DNA of 64,000 bases, taken from NCBI RefSeq assembly GCF_012515855.1, contig NZ_JAAYXO010000115.1, positions 22,339 through 86,338 of the forward strand. The letters run 5' to 3'. Each line of letters opens with the position of its first letter. Positions within the stretch are counted from its first letter, which is position 1. A program made the position numbers and the translations under genes. The notes beneath the pieces were generated by a model that ran no database searches, was not told the origin of the DNA, and worked only from the letters and a program-made list of their open reading frames with translations. The stretch is from Gordonia sp. (in: high G+C Gram-positive bacteria) (GTDB lineage Bacteria; Actinomycetota; Actinomycetes; Mycobacteriales; Mycobacteriaceae). Shown one piece after another: positions 39,726-49,785 of this stretch.

Positions 39726-42700
39726 GTGGCCGCCACCGACAACGCATCACCCGCCGTCCGGCGTCTCGTCATCGTGGAGTCGCCGACCAAAGCCCGCAAG
39801 ATCGCGGGCTACCTCGGCGCCAACTACGTGGTCGAATCGTCCCGCGGACACATCCGCGACCTGCCACGCGGTGCTGCGGACGTGCCCGCCAAGTACAAGG
39901 GACAGCCGTGGGCGCGGCTCGGTGTGAACGTCGACGAGAACTTCGAACCGCTGTACGTGGTGTCCGCGGACAAGAAGTCCACGGTGACCGAACTCAAGTC
40001 GCTGATGCGCGACGTCGACGAGCTCTATCTCGCAACGGACGGTGACCGCGAGGGGGAGGCCATCGCGTGGCATCTCCTCGAGACGCTGAAGCCGAAGATC
40101 CCGGTCAAGCGGATGGTCTTCCACGAGATCACCGAATCGGCCATTCGCGCCGCCGCCGAGAACCCGCGCGAGCTCGACATGCCGATGGTCGACGCGCAGG
40201 AGACCCGGCGCATCCTCGATCGCCTCTACGGCTACGAGGTCTCGCCGGTCCTGTGGAAGAAGGTCATGCCGAAGTTGTCGGCGGGCCGTGTCCAGTCGGT
40301 GGCCACCCGCATCATCGTGCAGCGCGAGCGGGAACGCATGGCGTTCGTCTCCGCCGAGTATTGGGACATCGCGGCCACGCTCGACGCCGGTGCGTCGGCG
40401 ACCCCGCGCACGTTCGCCTCGCGTCTGGTGAGCATCGGCGACGACCGCGTCGCCACCGGCCGCGACTTCGCGCAGGACGGTTCGCTCAAGAAGGCCGCCG
40501 GAGTCACCGTTCTCGACCGGGCGCGCGCCACCGCGCTGGCGGCGGGCCTCGACGGCGCCGCGCTGACGGTGACGTCGGTGGAGGAGAAGCCCTACACCCG
40601 GCGCCCGTACGCGCCGTTCATGACCTCGACCCTCCAGCAGGAGGCCGGCCGCAAGCTGCGCTTCTCGTCCGACCGCACCATGCGCATCGCGCAGGGGCTG
40701 TACGAGAACGGCTACATCACCTACATGCGTACCGACTCGACCACGCTGAGCGAGTCAGCCATCACCGCGGCGCGCAACCAGGCGCGGCAGCTGTACGGCG
40801 ACGACTACGTTCACCCGACGCCGCGCCAGTACACCCGCAAGGTCAAGAACGCGCAGGAGGCGCACGAGGCGATCCGGCCGTCGGGCGAGACCTTCCGGAC
40901 CCCCGGCGAGGTGGCCTCGGCGCTCAACTCCGACGAGTTCCGCCTCTACGAGCTGATCTGGCAGCGCACCGTCGCCTCGCAGATGGCGGACGCGCGCGGT
41001 ACCACCATGAGTCTGCGCATCGGCGGTCGTGCCTCGTCGGGCGAAGAGGTCACCTTCGCGTCGTCGGGCCGCACCATCACCTTCCCCGGCTTCCTGTCGG
41101 CGTACGTGGAGACGGTCGACGCCCTCGCGGGCGGTCAGGCCGACGACGCTGAGACCCGCCTGCCGAACCTGGTGGAAGGCCAGGCGCTCACCGCTGCCGC
41201 GCTGACCGCCGACGGACACTCCACCAATCCGCCTGCTCGCTACACCGAAGCCTCCCTGGTCAAGACTCTCGAGGAACTCGGCATCGGTCGCCCGTCGACG
41301 TACGCCTCGATCATCGGCACCATTCAGGACCGCGGCTACGTGGTCAAGAAGGGCAGCGCGCTGGTCCCGTCGTGGATCGCGTTCGCGGTGGTCGGCCTGC
41401 TGGAGAGCTACTTCAACAGCCTCGTCGACTTCGACTTCACCGCCTCGCTCGAAGACGACCTCGACCAGATCGCGTCGGGCAACGAGGACCGTACGCGCTG
41501 GCTCACCGAGTTCTACTTCGGTGCCGACGACGCCGCCGCGGATTCCGGCGACTCCGACGCCGCCGGCGCCATGGCTCGCGCGGGCGGTCTCAAGAAGCTG
41601 GTCGGCGTGAACCTCGAGGGCATCGATGCCCGCGAGGTGAACTCGATCCGGCTCTTCGACGACGCCGAAGGCCGGCCGGTGCTGGTGCGTGTCGGCCGCT
41701 ACGGCCCGTACCTGGAGCGGAACGTCGCGGGACCGGATGCCGAACCCGACCTCAAGCGCGCCAACCTGCCCGCCGACATGACGCCGGACGAGCTGACGCT
41801 CGAGGTGGCGGAGAAGCTGTTCGCGACCCCGCAGGAGGGGAGGGTGCTGGGCGTCGACCCGGTCACCGGCCATCAGATCGTCGCCAAGGAAGGCCGTTTC
41901 GGTCCCTACGTGACCGAACTGCTGCCGGCGGAGGACGACGACGAGGATCCCGGAACCTCGGCACCGGTGCCGACGATTCCGGCCGGTCCGACGCCGCGTG
42001 ACGGCGGAGCGGGAACCGCTCCCGGTACTGCGGGCGAGGAGATCGTCGCGCTCGACGAGGTCGCGACCGGCTCGGTGGCGACCGCGACGACGACCGCCAA
42101 GAAGGTCGCGAAGAAGACCGCCAAGAAGGCTGCGAAGAAGGCCGGACCGAAGCCCCGCACGGGTTCGCTCTTCAAGGGCATGGAGATCTCGACCGTCACG
42201 CTCGAGGACGCGCTGAAGCTGCTGTCGCTGCCGCGCGTGGTCGGCGTGGATCCGGAGAGCAACGAGGAGATCACCGCGCAGAACGGCCGTTACGGCCCTT
42301 ACTTGAAGAAGGGCACCGACTCGCGATCGTTGACCACCGAGGCCGAGCTCTTCACGGTGACCCTCGACGAAGCGCTCAAGATCTACGCCGAGCCCAAGCG
42401 TCGCGGTCGCGCCGCAGCTGCGCCGCCGCTGCGCGAACTCGGCACCGACTCGGTCAGCGAGAAGCCGATGGTCATCAAGGACGGCCGCTTCGGTCCGTAC
42501 GTGACCGACGGCGAGACCAACGCCAGCCTGCGGAAGGGCGACGAGGTCGCGACCATCACTCCCGAGCGCGGCATGGAGTTGCTGGCGGAGCGTCGCGCCC
42601 GCGGCCCGGCCAAGAAGGCGGCGAAGAAGACCGCGAAGAAGACTGCCGCTAAGAAGACGACCGCGGCGAAGAAGACGGCAGCGAAGAAGACGGCAGCCAA

Positions 42701-42839
42701 GAAGACGACCGCGGCGAAGAAGACGGCAGCGAAGAAGACGGCAGCCAAGAAGACCACGGCGGCAAAGAAGACCGCCGCTAAGAAGACCGCGGCCAAGAAG
42801 ACCACCGCTAAGAAGGCAGCGCCGAAGGCCGACGACTGA
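39726..42839 (+). CDS. topA: DNA topoisomerase I with Lys/Ala-rich C-terminal tail
   Basis: VIVESPTKARKIAGYLGANYVVESSRGHIRDLP, TDGDREGEAIAWHL, YITYMRTDSTTLS active site, LGIGRPSTYASII. Confidence 0.97.
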   Translation: MAATDNASPAVRRLVIVESPTKARKIAGYLGANYVVESSRGHIRDLPRGAADVPAKYKGQPWARLGVNVDENFEPLYVVSADKKSTVTELKSLMRDVDELYLATDGDREGEAIAWHLLETLKPKIPVKRMVFHEITESAIRAAAENPRELDMPMVDAQETRRILDRLYGYEVSPVLWKKVMPKLSAGRVQSVATRIIVQRERERMAFVSAEYWDIAATLDAGASATPRTFASRLVSIGDDRVATGRDFAQDGSLKKAAGVTVLDRARATALAAGLDGAALTVTSVEEKPYTRRPYAPFMTSTLQQEAGRKLRFSSDRTMRIAQGLYENGYITYMRTDSTTLSESAITAARNQARQLYGDDYVHPTPRQYTRKVKNAQEAHEAIRPSGETFRTPGEVASALNSDEFRLYELIWQRTVASQMADARGTTMSLRIGGRASSGEEVTFASSGRTITFPGFLSAYVETVDALAGGQADDAETRLPNLVEGQALTAAALTADGHSTNPPARYTEASLVKTLEELGIGRPSTYASIIGTIQDRGYVVKKGSALVPSWIAFAVVGLLESYFNSLVDFDFTASLEDDLDQIASGNEDRTRWLTEFYFGADDAAADSGDSDAAGAMARAGGLKKLVGVNLEGIDAREVNSIRLFDDAEGRPVLVRVGRYGPYLERNVAGPDAEPDLKRANLPADMTPDELTLEVAEKLFATPQEGRVLGVDPVTGHQIVAKEGRFGPYVTELLPAEDDDEDPGTSAPVPTIPAGPTPRDGGAGTAPGTAGEEIVALDEVATGSVATATTTAKKVAKKTAKKAAKKAGPKPRTGSLFKGMEISTVTLEDALKLLSLPRVVGVDPESNEEITAQNGRYGPYLKKGTDSRSLTTEAELFTVTLDEALKIYAEPKRRGRAAAAPPLRELGTDSVSEKPMVIKDGRFGPYVTDGETNASLRKGDEVATITPERGMELLAERRARGPAKKAAKKTAKKTAAKKTTAAKKTAAKKTAAKKTTAAKKTAAKKTAAKKTTAAKKTAAKKTAAKKTTAKKAAPKADD
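42605..42830 (+). repeat. Tandem repeat coding for KKTAAKKTTAAKK-type tail of TopA
   Basis: Repeated AAGAAGACGGCAGC(G/C)AAGAAG... units in frame at the 3' end of topA. Confidence 0.9.
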
Positions 42840-42951
42840 GCAGCCGCCGATCTTGACGCAGGGGTTCCCGCTCACGCCGTAGAGGCGGTGGGCGGGAACG
42901 CTTGTCTTCGGGGTGCGGTGAAGCCCCCGGTGGACCCCCAGCGAACTCCGA

Positions 42952-44550
42952 CTAGTCGAGGTCGGGAGTCGGGACGGCGACGTCGATGTCCGGGCGTGCC
43001 AGGAGCGTCTCGATGCCGCGGCCGCGGAGTTCCACACCCTCGCCGATCTCCCAGTGCGAGGCTTCCTCGTCACTGGCCAGGAACACCGCGCGAGCCGAGC
43101 CGAGCACGCGGGTCGGTTCATCCTTGGCGAGTTCCGTGAGGCGTGCGGCCTCATTGACCGGGTCGCCGATCACCGTGTACTCCAGACGCTGTTCGGCCCC
43201 GATGTGCCCGGCGACGGCTTTGCCCGCCGAGACGCCGATGCCCATGTCGACGTCGCCGAGCCGTCGCGCGAGCTCCACCCGCAGGTCGCGGGCGGCGGCG
43301 AGAGCCGCGCCCGCGAAGTCGTCCTGCTCGAGCGGCGCGCCGAAGATGGCGAGCGCGGCGTCGCCCTGGAACTTGTTGACGAAGCCGCCGTGTCGGCCGA
43401 CCACGTCGACGACCACCTCGAAGAACTCGTTGAGGAGCTCAACCACCTCGCGCGGCGGACGGTTGACGGCGAGGCGGGTGGATCCGACGATGTCGACGAA
43501 CAGGACACCGAGGTACCGCTCCTCGCCGCCGAGTTCGGTACCGGTCTCGATGGCTCGACGGGCGACGTCCTCGCCGACGTAGCGGCCGAACAGGTTGCGC
43601 AGTTCCTGGCGCTCGCGGAGGTCGGCCACCATGTCGTTGAAACCCGCCTGCAGCAGGCCGATGTCGTTGCCGTCGTAGATCTTCATCGCCACGTTCAGAT
43701 TGCCCGCGCGCACCTGGTTCAACGCGAAGCGCAGTTGCTTCACCGGGTCGGTGATCGAGCGAACCAGACGGGTGATTGCGAGCAGACCGAAGACCAGGGC
43801 CGCAGCCGCCATCCAGAGGATGGGGCGTTGGAGTCCCTCGGCGTCGGTGTCGATCACCGCGGTCTGCTGCAGGATGATCAACGCGGCGATCACGGTGAGC
43901 GGAACCGCGACCGCAACGGCCCAGAACACCGAGATCCGGGTGGCAATGCCCGGCGCATTGGCGTTGGCCGGGTCGTTGGCCATGGCGGCGATGGTGATGG
44001 GCCGCAGCACCTTCTCTGTCTGCATGAAGCTCAGGACGGCCGTCACCAGGGCGCCGATGAGGCTGGCCATCAGCACGATCGCGAAATCCTTCGTCGATTG
44101 ACGCAGGTTGATCGCAGCCAGCAGGAATCCGCCCACAGTCCAGAGCCCGAGGTTCACCAGGGTGAGGAGGGTCGGGAGGTTGAGCGCCCGCCGGCGTGCC
44201 GCTTCGTCGTCGAGCCGGGTGCGGCGTCGATGCCAGATCAGCACCGGCATGCTCAGCGCGATCGTCAGGTAGATGCCGACCACGATCGCGACCACCAGGT
44301 ACAGACCGAACGCGAGTTGATTGAGCGCGTTGAACTGACTGAGGGTGATCGAGTCGACCTGCGGCATGCCGAACCGCAGAAACGCGAAGGTGAACAGCGC
44401 GCCGACCAGGTTGGCGCGCAGCATGTCGAGGGCCAGGACGGGCCACGGCGTGTGCGCCAGCCAGCGCACGGTGTGCGCTGCCCTGGACAAGCCGGACCGT
44501 CGTTTGACCATGTCATCCAAAGTAGCGGCCTGCTTGCAATTGTTAAACAC
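42952..44550 (-). CDS. Membrane adenylate/guanylate cyclase with HAMP domain (start may be internal, MVKRRSGLSRA)
   Basis: Six-TM N-terminus, HAMP region, catalytic domain LGVLFVDIVGSTRLAVNRPP, GGFVNKFQGDAALAIFGAP, GDPVNEAARLTELAK. Confidence 0.93.
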   Translation of the reverse strand: MFNNCKQAATLDDMVKRRSGLSRAAHTVRWLAHTPWPVLALDMLRANLVGALFTFAFLRFGMPQVDSITLSQFNALNQLAFGLYLVVAIVVGIYLTIALSMPVLIWHRRRTRLDDEAARRRALNLPTLLTLVNLGLWTVGGFLLAAINLRQSTKDFAIVLMASLIGALVTAVLSFMQTEKVLRPITIAAMANDPANANAPGIATRISVFWAVAVAVPLTVIAALIILQQTAVIDTDAEGLQRPILWMAAAALVFGLLAITRLVRSITDPVKQLRFALNQVRAGNLNVAMKIYDGNDIGLLQAGFNDMVADLRERQELRNLFGRYVGEDVARRAIETGTELGGEERYLGVLFVDIVGSTRLAVNRPPREVVELLNEFFEVVVDVVGRHGGFVNKFQGDAALAIFGAPLEQDDFAGAALAAARDLRVELARRLGDVDMGIGVSAGKAVAGHIGAEQRLEYTVIGDPVNEAARLTELAKDEPTRVLGSARAVFLASDEEASHWEIGEGVELRGRGIETLLARPDIDVAVPTPDLD

Positions 44551-44597
44551 CCGAGCGGGTGCAAGTTCCCACTAGCTGGGGCTTTAGTCTTGCTGGT

Positions 44598-45869
44598 GTG
44601 ACGCAAGTCTTTAGCCGAATGATCGGACAGCACGCGCTGATCGACGAACTGCTGGTGGCCGCGACATCGGCGCGGGCGGTGGCTGCGCGACTCGATCAAT
44701 CAGACGACGGCGCGGTTTCGCTCTTCGCCGACCAACCCGACGCTGAGGTCGAGCACGTCGTCCGGGAGTCGATGACGCACGCCTGGCTGTTCACCGGACC
44801 GCCCGGCAGCGGGCGGTCGGTGGCCGCCACCTGCTTCGCCGCAGCCCTCCAGTGCCAGTCGCCCGATATCGTCGGCTGCGGTGAGTGCCGCGCCTGCACC
44901 ACGGTGCTGGCGGGCACCCACGGCGACGTCCGCCACATCGTTCCCGAAGGCCTCACCATCTCGGTCGCGCAGATCCGCGACATCGTGCAGTTGGCGGCGC
45001 GGCGGCCGACCACCGGGCGCTGGCAGATCGTGGTGGTCGAGGACGCCGACCGGCTCACCGAGCAGGGTGCGAATGCGCTGCTGAAGGCGGTCGAAGAGCC
45101 GCCGGACCGGACCCTGTTCCTGCTGTGTGCGCCGTCGGTGGCGCCGGAGGACATCGCGATCACCCTCCGCTCGCGGTGTCGCCACGTCGGTCTGACCGCG
45201 CCCGCCGCCGCGGACATCGCGCGCGTGCTCGTGGAACGCGACGGCATCGAACCCGATCGGGCGGAGTGGGCGGCCTCGGTGTCCGGCGGCCACGTGGGCC
45301 GAGCCAAACGCCTCGCGACCGACGAGGCGTCCCGGGCGCAGCGCGACCAGGCGCTGAGTCTGGCGCGCGCCGCCACTCGCGATTCGACGGCGTTCGCCGC
45401 CGCGGAGCAACTCGTCAAGACGGCGACCGACGTCGCCGCGCAGATCAGCGCGGCCCGCGATGCGGCGGAGACTGACGAGTTGATGACGGCCCTCGGCGCG
45501 GGCGGATCCGGGAAGGGCACGGCACGACCGCCGCGAGGAACAGCCGGTGTCATCAAGGAACTCGAGAAGCGGCAGAAGTCGCGTCGCACGCGAATGATGC
45601 GCGACACCCTCGATCGCGCGCTGGTCGATCTGGCCGCACTCTTCCGCGACGGGCTCGCGCTGTCGATGGGTGCCGAGGTGACGCTGATGCACCCTGACAA
45701 GGCCCCGGACCTGACCACCCCGATGGCTCGGCACGCCTCGCCCGCCGAGCTCCTCCGGTGTATCGAAGCGGTCCTCGAGTGTCGCGAGGAGTTGGAGAAG
45801 AACGTGAAACCGAAGTTCGCCGTCGACGCGATGGTGGTGCGCATTGGACGCGAGCTGGGGCGCCGATAG
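44598..45869 (+). CDS. holB: DNA polymerase III subunit delta'
   Basis: MTHAWLFTGPPGSGRSVAATCFAAALQC, GCGECRACTTVLAGTHGD, EDADRLTEQGANALLKAVEEPPDRTLFLL. Confidence 0.94.
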   Translation: MTQVFSRMIGQHALIDELLVAATSARAVAARLDQSDDGAVSLFADQPDAEVEHVVRESMTHAWLFTGPPGSGRSVAATCFAAALQCQSPDIVGCGECRACTTVLAGTHGDVRHIVPEGLTISVAQIRDIVQLAARRPTTGRWQIVVVEDADRLTEQGANALLKAVEEPPDRTLFLLCAPSVAPEDIAITLRSRCRHVGLTAPAAADIARVLVERDGIEPDRAEWAASVSGGHVGRAKRLATDEASRAQRDQALSLARAATRDSTAFAAAEQLVKTATDVAAQISAARDAAETDELMTALGAGGSGKGTARPPRGTAGVIKELEKRQKSRRTRMMRDTLDRALVDLAALFRDGLALSMGAEVTLMHPDKAPDLTTPMARHASPAELLRCIEAVLECREELEKNVKPKFAVDAMVVRIGRELGRR

Positions 45870-46004
45870 GTCGACCCGATAATCGGACCGCGGTCCCCAT
45901 TTTCTCCGGTCCGGAGAAAACTTTCGAGCCGGTGACCAGCGATGATGGTCGATTACGCGATTCTCTGCTTGGACCGGAATCGGCGACCGCGTGAAATTGA
46001 CGGC

Positions 46005-46253
46005 ATGATCACTTGGGGGAAATTTCGAGGCCGGTTCGGCCACACGGGGGCGCTGTTGGCGCGCCTCGGCATCGCGACGGCACTGTTCTACGCCGTCGCC
46101 GTTCTCTACTGGGGCACGGCGGGTTCTGGCGGCGCCGAGGCCTTTCTGCACCCGCTGATACCGACCGCGGTCTTCGCCGCAGTCATCAGCCTGCCGATCG
46201 GCACCGGATTGTTGGTCAGTTGGCGAATGACGAGCGCTCGGAACGCGAGCTAA
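46005..46253 (+). CDS. Small hypothetical membrane protein
   Basis: MITWGKFRGRFGHTGALLARLGIATALFYAVAVLYWG..., two TM segments. Confidence 0.6.
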   Translation: MITWGKFRGRFGHTGALLARLGIATALFYAVAVLYWGTAGSGGAEAFLHPLIPTAVFAAVISLPIGTGLLVSWRMTSARNAS

Positions 46254-46396
46254 CTCGACGCCTCGGCTTCGTTCGACTCGTCATGATCGGCCAACGGATC
46301 GTCGCCGCCCGCGCCCTCCAGAACCGTCAGCTCGTTGTCGATCGCAGCCGACACGGCTTCGGCCTTGTGCTTGATCTTGTCGATGAACCCGGACAT
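46250..46396 (-). CDS. Small acidic-tail hypothetical protein (48 aa)
   Basis: MSGFIDKIKHKAEAVSAAIDNELTVLEGAGGDDPLADHDESNEAEASS with a GAGGAGAAG-like RBS upstream. Confidence 0.55.
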   Translation of the reverse strand: MSGFIDKIKHKAEAVSAAIDNELTVLEGAGGDDPLADHDESNEAEASS

Positions 46397-46517
46397 CGGC
46401 TTCTCCTCGTATGGTGGGGCGAAATTTGTCTCAATCATATGTCCGACGGGGCGGCCCGGCAGCCGTAGCGGGGGCACGACTGCCGGGCCGCGTCGGAGGG
46501 TGCGCGCCGGGGCCGGA

Positions 46518-47444
46518 TCAGAGTTGCGGCGCGACCTTGTCGGCGACCAGTGCCAGATGGTCGAGATCGGCGAGGTCGAGCACCTGGAGGTAGATGCGGC
46601 TCGCGCCTACCGCGCGATAGCGCTCGATGGCGGCGACCACCTCGTCGACCGTCCCCGCGGCGCCGTTGGCCCGCAGCTCGTCCGGTTCACGCCCGATCTT
46701 CGACGCCCGCTCGGCGAATTCGCTCTCGGTCCGACCGCAGCACAGCACCAGCGCCGCGGAGTAGACGAGTTCGTCCTTCTCTCGTCCGATGCGGTCGCAG
46801 GCCTCGCCGACCCGCCGATACATGTCGGCGACCTTCTCGGTCGGCGAGAACGGCACGTTGAACTCATCGGCGAACTTCGCGGCCAGCTTCGGAGTGCGGA
46901 CCGGGCCGCCGCCGCCGATGATGATCGGCGGACGCGGTGATTGCACCGGCTTGGGCAGCCCGGGGGAGTTCTCGATCGTCAGGTGCTGACCGGCGTAGTC
47001 GAAGGTCTCGCCGACCGGGGTGCCCCACAATCCGGTGATGATGTCGAGTGTCTCCTCGAGCCGGGTGAAGCGTTCGCCGAGCGGTGGAAACGGGATGCCG
47101 TACGCCGCGTGCTCTTCCGCGAACCAGCCGGCACCGAGACCGAAGTCCAGCCGGCCGCCGCTCATCTGGTCCACCTGCGCCGCTTGGATCGCGAGTTGGC
47201 CCGGGTGACGGAAGGTCGCGGACGTGACGAGGGTGCCGAGGCGGATGCGCGACGTCGCGGTCGCCAGTGCGGCGAGCGTCAGCCAAGCGTCCGTGGGTCC
47301 GGGCAGACCCGCGGAGTTCATCGCGAGGTAATGGTCGGACCGGAAGAACGCGTCGAAGCCGAGGTCTTCGGTGGCGCGCGCGACGCGGAGGAGGTCGTCG
47401 TAGGTGGCGCCCTGCTGGGGTTCGGTGAAGATGCGGAGTTCCAT
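46518..47444 (-). CDS. LLM class F420-dependent oxidoreductase
   Basis: MELRIFTEPQQGATYDDLLRVARATEDLGFDAFFRSDHYLAM...RLGTLVTSATFRHPGQLAIQAAQVDQMSGGRLDFGLGAGW. Confidence 0.92.
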   Translation of the reverse strand: MELRIFTEPQQGATYDDLLRVARATEDLGFDAFFRSDHYLAMNSAGLPGPTDAWLTLAALATATSRIRLGTLVTSATFRHPGQLAIQAAQVDQMSGGRLDFGLGAGWFAEEHAAYGIPFPPLGERFTRLEETLDIITGLWGTPVGETFDYAGQHLTIENSPGLPKPVQSPRPPIIIGGGGPVRTPKLAAKFADEFNVPFSPTEKVADMYRRVGEACDRIGREKDELVYSAALVLCCGRTESEFAERASKIGREPDELRANGAAGTVDEVVAAIERYRAVGASRIYLQVLDLADLDHLALVADKVAPQL

Positions 47445-47497
47445 GGCTCCATCGTGCCCGTCGATCGACTTCCTTCGCGGTGTCCCCTGACAACCAG

Positions 47498-48289
47498 TCA
47501 GCTCACGACGATGCTGCGCTTCGCTAACCCCATCCAGAATCCGTCGATCGGTTGGGCGGGCACCGCGTCTGCCGCGGTGGCGGCGCCGAGCGTCACGAAG
47601 AGCGGAGCGAAATGCTCGGTCCGCGGATGCGCATACGGCATACCGGGGGCACGGTGGGCGAAGTCGAGGAGGCCGTCGACGTCGCCCGCGTCGAACCGTT
47701 CGCGGGACCAGTGGTCGAACTCCACCGACCACTGAGGAGGGACGGCGTTCGGCGACGGGGCGTCGAGGTAGGGGAGCCCGTGGGTGGTGAACCCGGAGCC
47801 GATGATGAGGACGCCTTCGTCGCGTAGAGCGGTCAGCCGGTCGCCGAGGCTCAGGAGTCGTTGCGGGTCGAGCGTCGGCATTGAGACCTGCACGACAGGG
47901 ATGTCGGCGTCGGGGTACATGACGGTCAGCGGGACGTACGCGCCGTGGTCGAGGCGGCGTTCGGTGTCGCGGTGGACTTCCTCGCCGGCGGGCATCAGGG
48001 CCGCGATGCGGTCGGCGAGGTCGGCGGCGCCGGGAGCGTCGTAGGTGGTGCGGTAGTAGTGCTCGGGGAAGCCCCAGAAGTCGTAGGTGAGCGGTACACG
48101 CGGATCGGTGGCGCCGATCGTGAGCGGTGCGGCCTCCCAGTGCGCCGAGACGATGAGGATCTGCTTCGGCCGGGGGAGATCGGCGGCGAGTTGTTTCAGA
48201 TCGGCGACCCAGCGGGTGTCGTCGACCAGCGGCGGAGCGCCGTGGCTGAGGAACAGGGCAGGCATGCGGTCGTCCGTGCGATTCGCCAT
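47498..48289 (-). CDS. DODA-type extradiol ring-opening dioxygenase
   Basis: MPALFLSHGAPPLV, ILIVSAHWEAAPLTI, LDHGAYVPLTVMYPDADIPVVQVS, IIGSGFTTHGL. Confidence 0.92.
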   Translation of the reverse strand: MANRTDDRMPALFLSHGAPPLVDDTRWVADLKQLAADLPRPKQILIVSAHWEAAPLTIGATDPRVPLTYDFWGFPEHYYRTTYDAPGAADLADRIAALMPAGEEVHRDTERRLDHGAYVPLTVMYPDADIPVVQVSMPTLDPQRLLSLGDRLTALRDEGVLIIGSGFTTHGLPYLDAPSPNAVPPQWSVEFDHWSRERFDAGDVDGLLDFAHRAPGMPYAHPRTEHFAPLFVTLGAATAADAVPAQPIDGFWMGLAKRSIVVS

Positions 48290-48375
48290 GAGTCCAGGGT
48301 AGTCCGCGGGACTGTTCGTGAAACGGCGGTGGCCGCGCCCGTAGGCGCGGCCACTGTCGTGAAGGATCTGGAACT

Positions 48376-48978
48376 CTACGAGCCGCCGAGCAGGCTGAAG
48401 ATGCTGCCGATGTCGGCCGATCCGGCGCCGCCCTCCATCGCGAGGCTGCCGAACTCCATGGCCGGACCGATGCTGCCGATGCCCGACGGGACGATCACGG
48501 GGAGCATGGAGACGCCGACGTTGCCGGGCTCCAGCGACTTGATGCCGCCACAGGTGCCCAGGAAGATGTAGACGCCGTCGCCGACCTTGTGTTCGGTCGA
48601 GTTTGAGTTGGGCCCCTTGGAGATCAAGTTGTTGGAGGCAGCAGGGCCGAGCCTGCTATCGGACGAGCCCATGATCTTGATGATCTCGAGGTAGTCCTTC
48701 GCGTTGAAGGCGATGACTGCCTTGAGTGCCGAGGTGCCGCTGAGTAGAAGTGAGGTGCAACTGCTCTCGCTGAATGCTCCGCCTGCCACGTTCGGGTTGG
48801 TCAGGGTCAGTTTGACGTTCTTTTCCTTGGCAAATGAACCCTGTTCAGCCTTCAGCGTCGGCCCCTGGTAGCGCTCGGCGGCTGCGGCTTCACCCGGGGT
48901 GGCGACGGCGAGACCGGCGACCATGCCGATCGATGCGACGGCGACGGTCACGAACCGTCGGACATTACGGAGCTTCAT
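48376..48978 (-). CDS. Secreted hypothetical protein
   Basis: Signal peptide MKLRNVRRFVTVAVASIGMVAGLAVATPGEAAAA; two Cys residues; no recognised domain. Confidence 0.75.
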   Translation of the reverse strand: MKLRNVRRFVTVAVASIGMVAGLAVATPGEAAAAERYQGPTLKAEQGSFAKEKNVKLTLTNPNVAGGAFSESSCTSLLLSGTSALKAVIAFNAKDYLEIIKIMGSSDSRLGPAASNNLISKGPNSNSTEHKVGDGVYIFLGTCGGIKSLEPGNVGVSMLPVIVPSGIGSIGPAMEFGSLAMEGGAGSADIGSIFSLLGGS

Positions 48979-49128
48979 TGGTGTTTCATCCTGTCGAAAA
49001 GGGTGCTGAGATCTCCGCGGCACCGAAGAGATCACCCGCAGCGTAGGCACGGCGAACGCGATTGTCCCGAGCAGCGCGTCAGTTTCGGGTCAGGACCGGT
49101 TAACGTGGCACAGGATTCGGTGTCGCGC

Positions 49129-49785
49129 CTACTCCAGGCGGTAACCCATCCCTCGAACTGTGCCGATCCGGTCCGCGCCGAGCTTCTTGCGCAGCGCGCG
49201 CACGTACACGTCGACGATGTTGGATCCCGGGTCGAAATCGTATCCCCACACATGGGACAGGATCTGCTCGCGAACCAGTACCTGCCCCGGGTGGCGCAGG
49301 AAGAGTTCCAGGAGGAGGAACTCGCGGGCGGTCAGGTCGACAGTCCCGCCGGCCGCGGTGGCGCGCCGAGTCCGCAGATCCAGCGACAGGACGCCGTGGG
49401 TCAGGACGCCGACGTCGGAGACGGAGTCACCGGTCCGCAGGCGGAGTCGGACGCGGGCGAGCAGTTCCTCGAACCGGAACGGTTTCGTCATGTAGTCGTC
49501 GGCACCGCCTTCGAGGCCGGCAACGGTGTCGTGCACCGTGTCGCGGGCCGTCAGGATGATGACCGGGGTCGAGACCCCCTCGCGGCGCATCGCCGCCAGC
49601 ACGTCGAAACCGTCCAACTGCGGCAGGCCGAGATCGAGGATCACCAGGTCGGTGCCCTGTCGAGCGAGTTCGAGTGCACTGTTGCCGTCGGCGACGGAAG
49701 TGGTGATGAAGCCGTTGGCCCGCAGCCCCTTCTCGATGAACGACGCAATGCGTTCCTCATCCTCGGCGATCAGAATTCGATTCAC
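49129..49785 (-). CDS. OmpR-family response regulator
   Basis: Receiver MNRILIAEDEERIASFIEKGLRANGF, DLVILDLGLPQLDG and winged-helix VREQILSHVWGYDFDPGSNIVDVYVRALRKKL. Confidence 0.95.
   Translation of the reverse strand: MNRILIAEDEERIASFIEKGLRANGFITTSVADGNSALELARQGTDLVILDLGLPQLDGFDVLAAMRREGVSTPVIILTARDTVHDTVAGLEGGADDYMTKPFRFEELLARVRLRLRTGDSVSDVGVLTHGVLSLDLRTRRATAAGGTVDLTAREFLLLELFLRHPGQVLVREQILSHVWGYDFDPGSNIVDVYVRALRKKLGADRIGTVRGMGYRLE

Noticed and set aside
42605-42830. CRISPR-like direct repeats
   Set aside because: Repeats are contiguous and in frame within topA, with no unique spacers.
40755-43154. 799-aa - strand ORF
   Set aside because: Antisense to topA; Leu/Arg/Gly-rich artefact.
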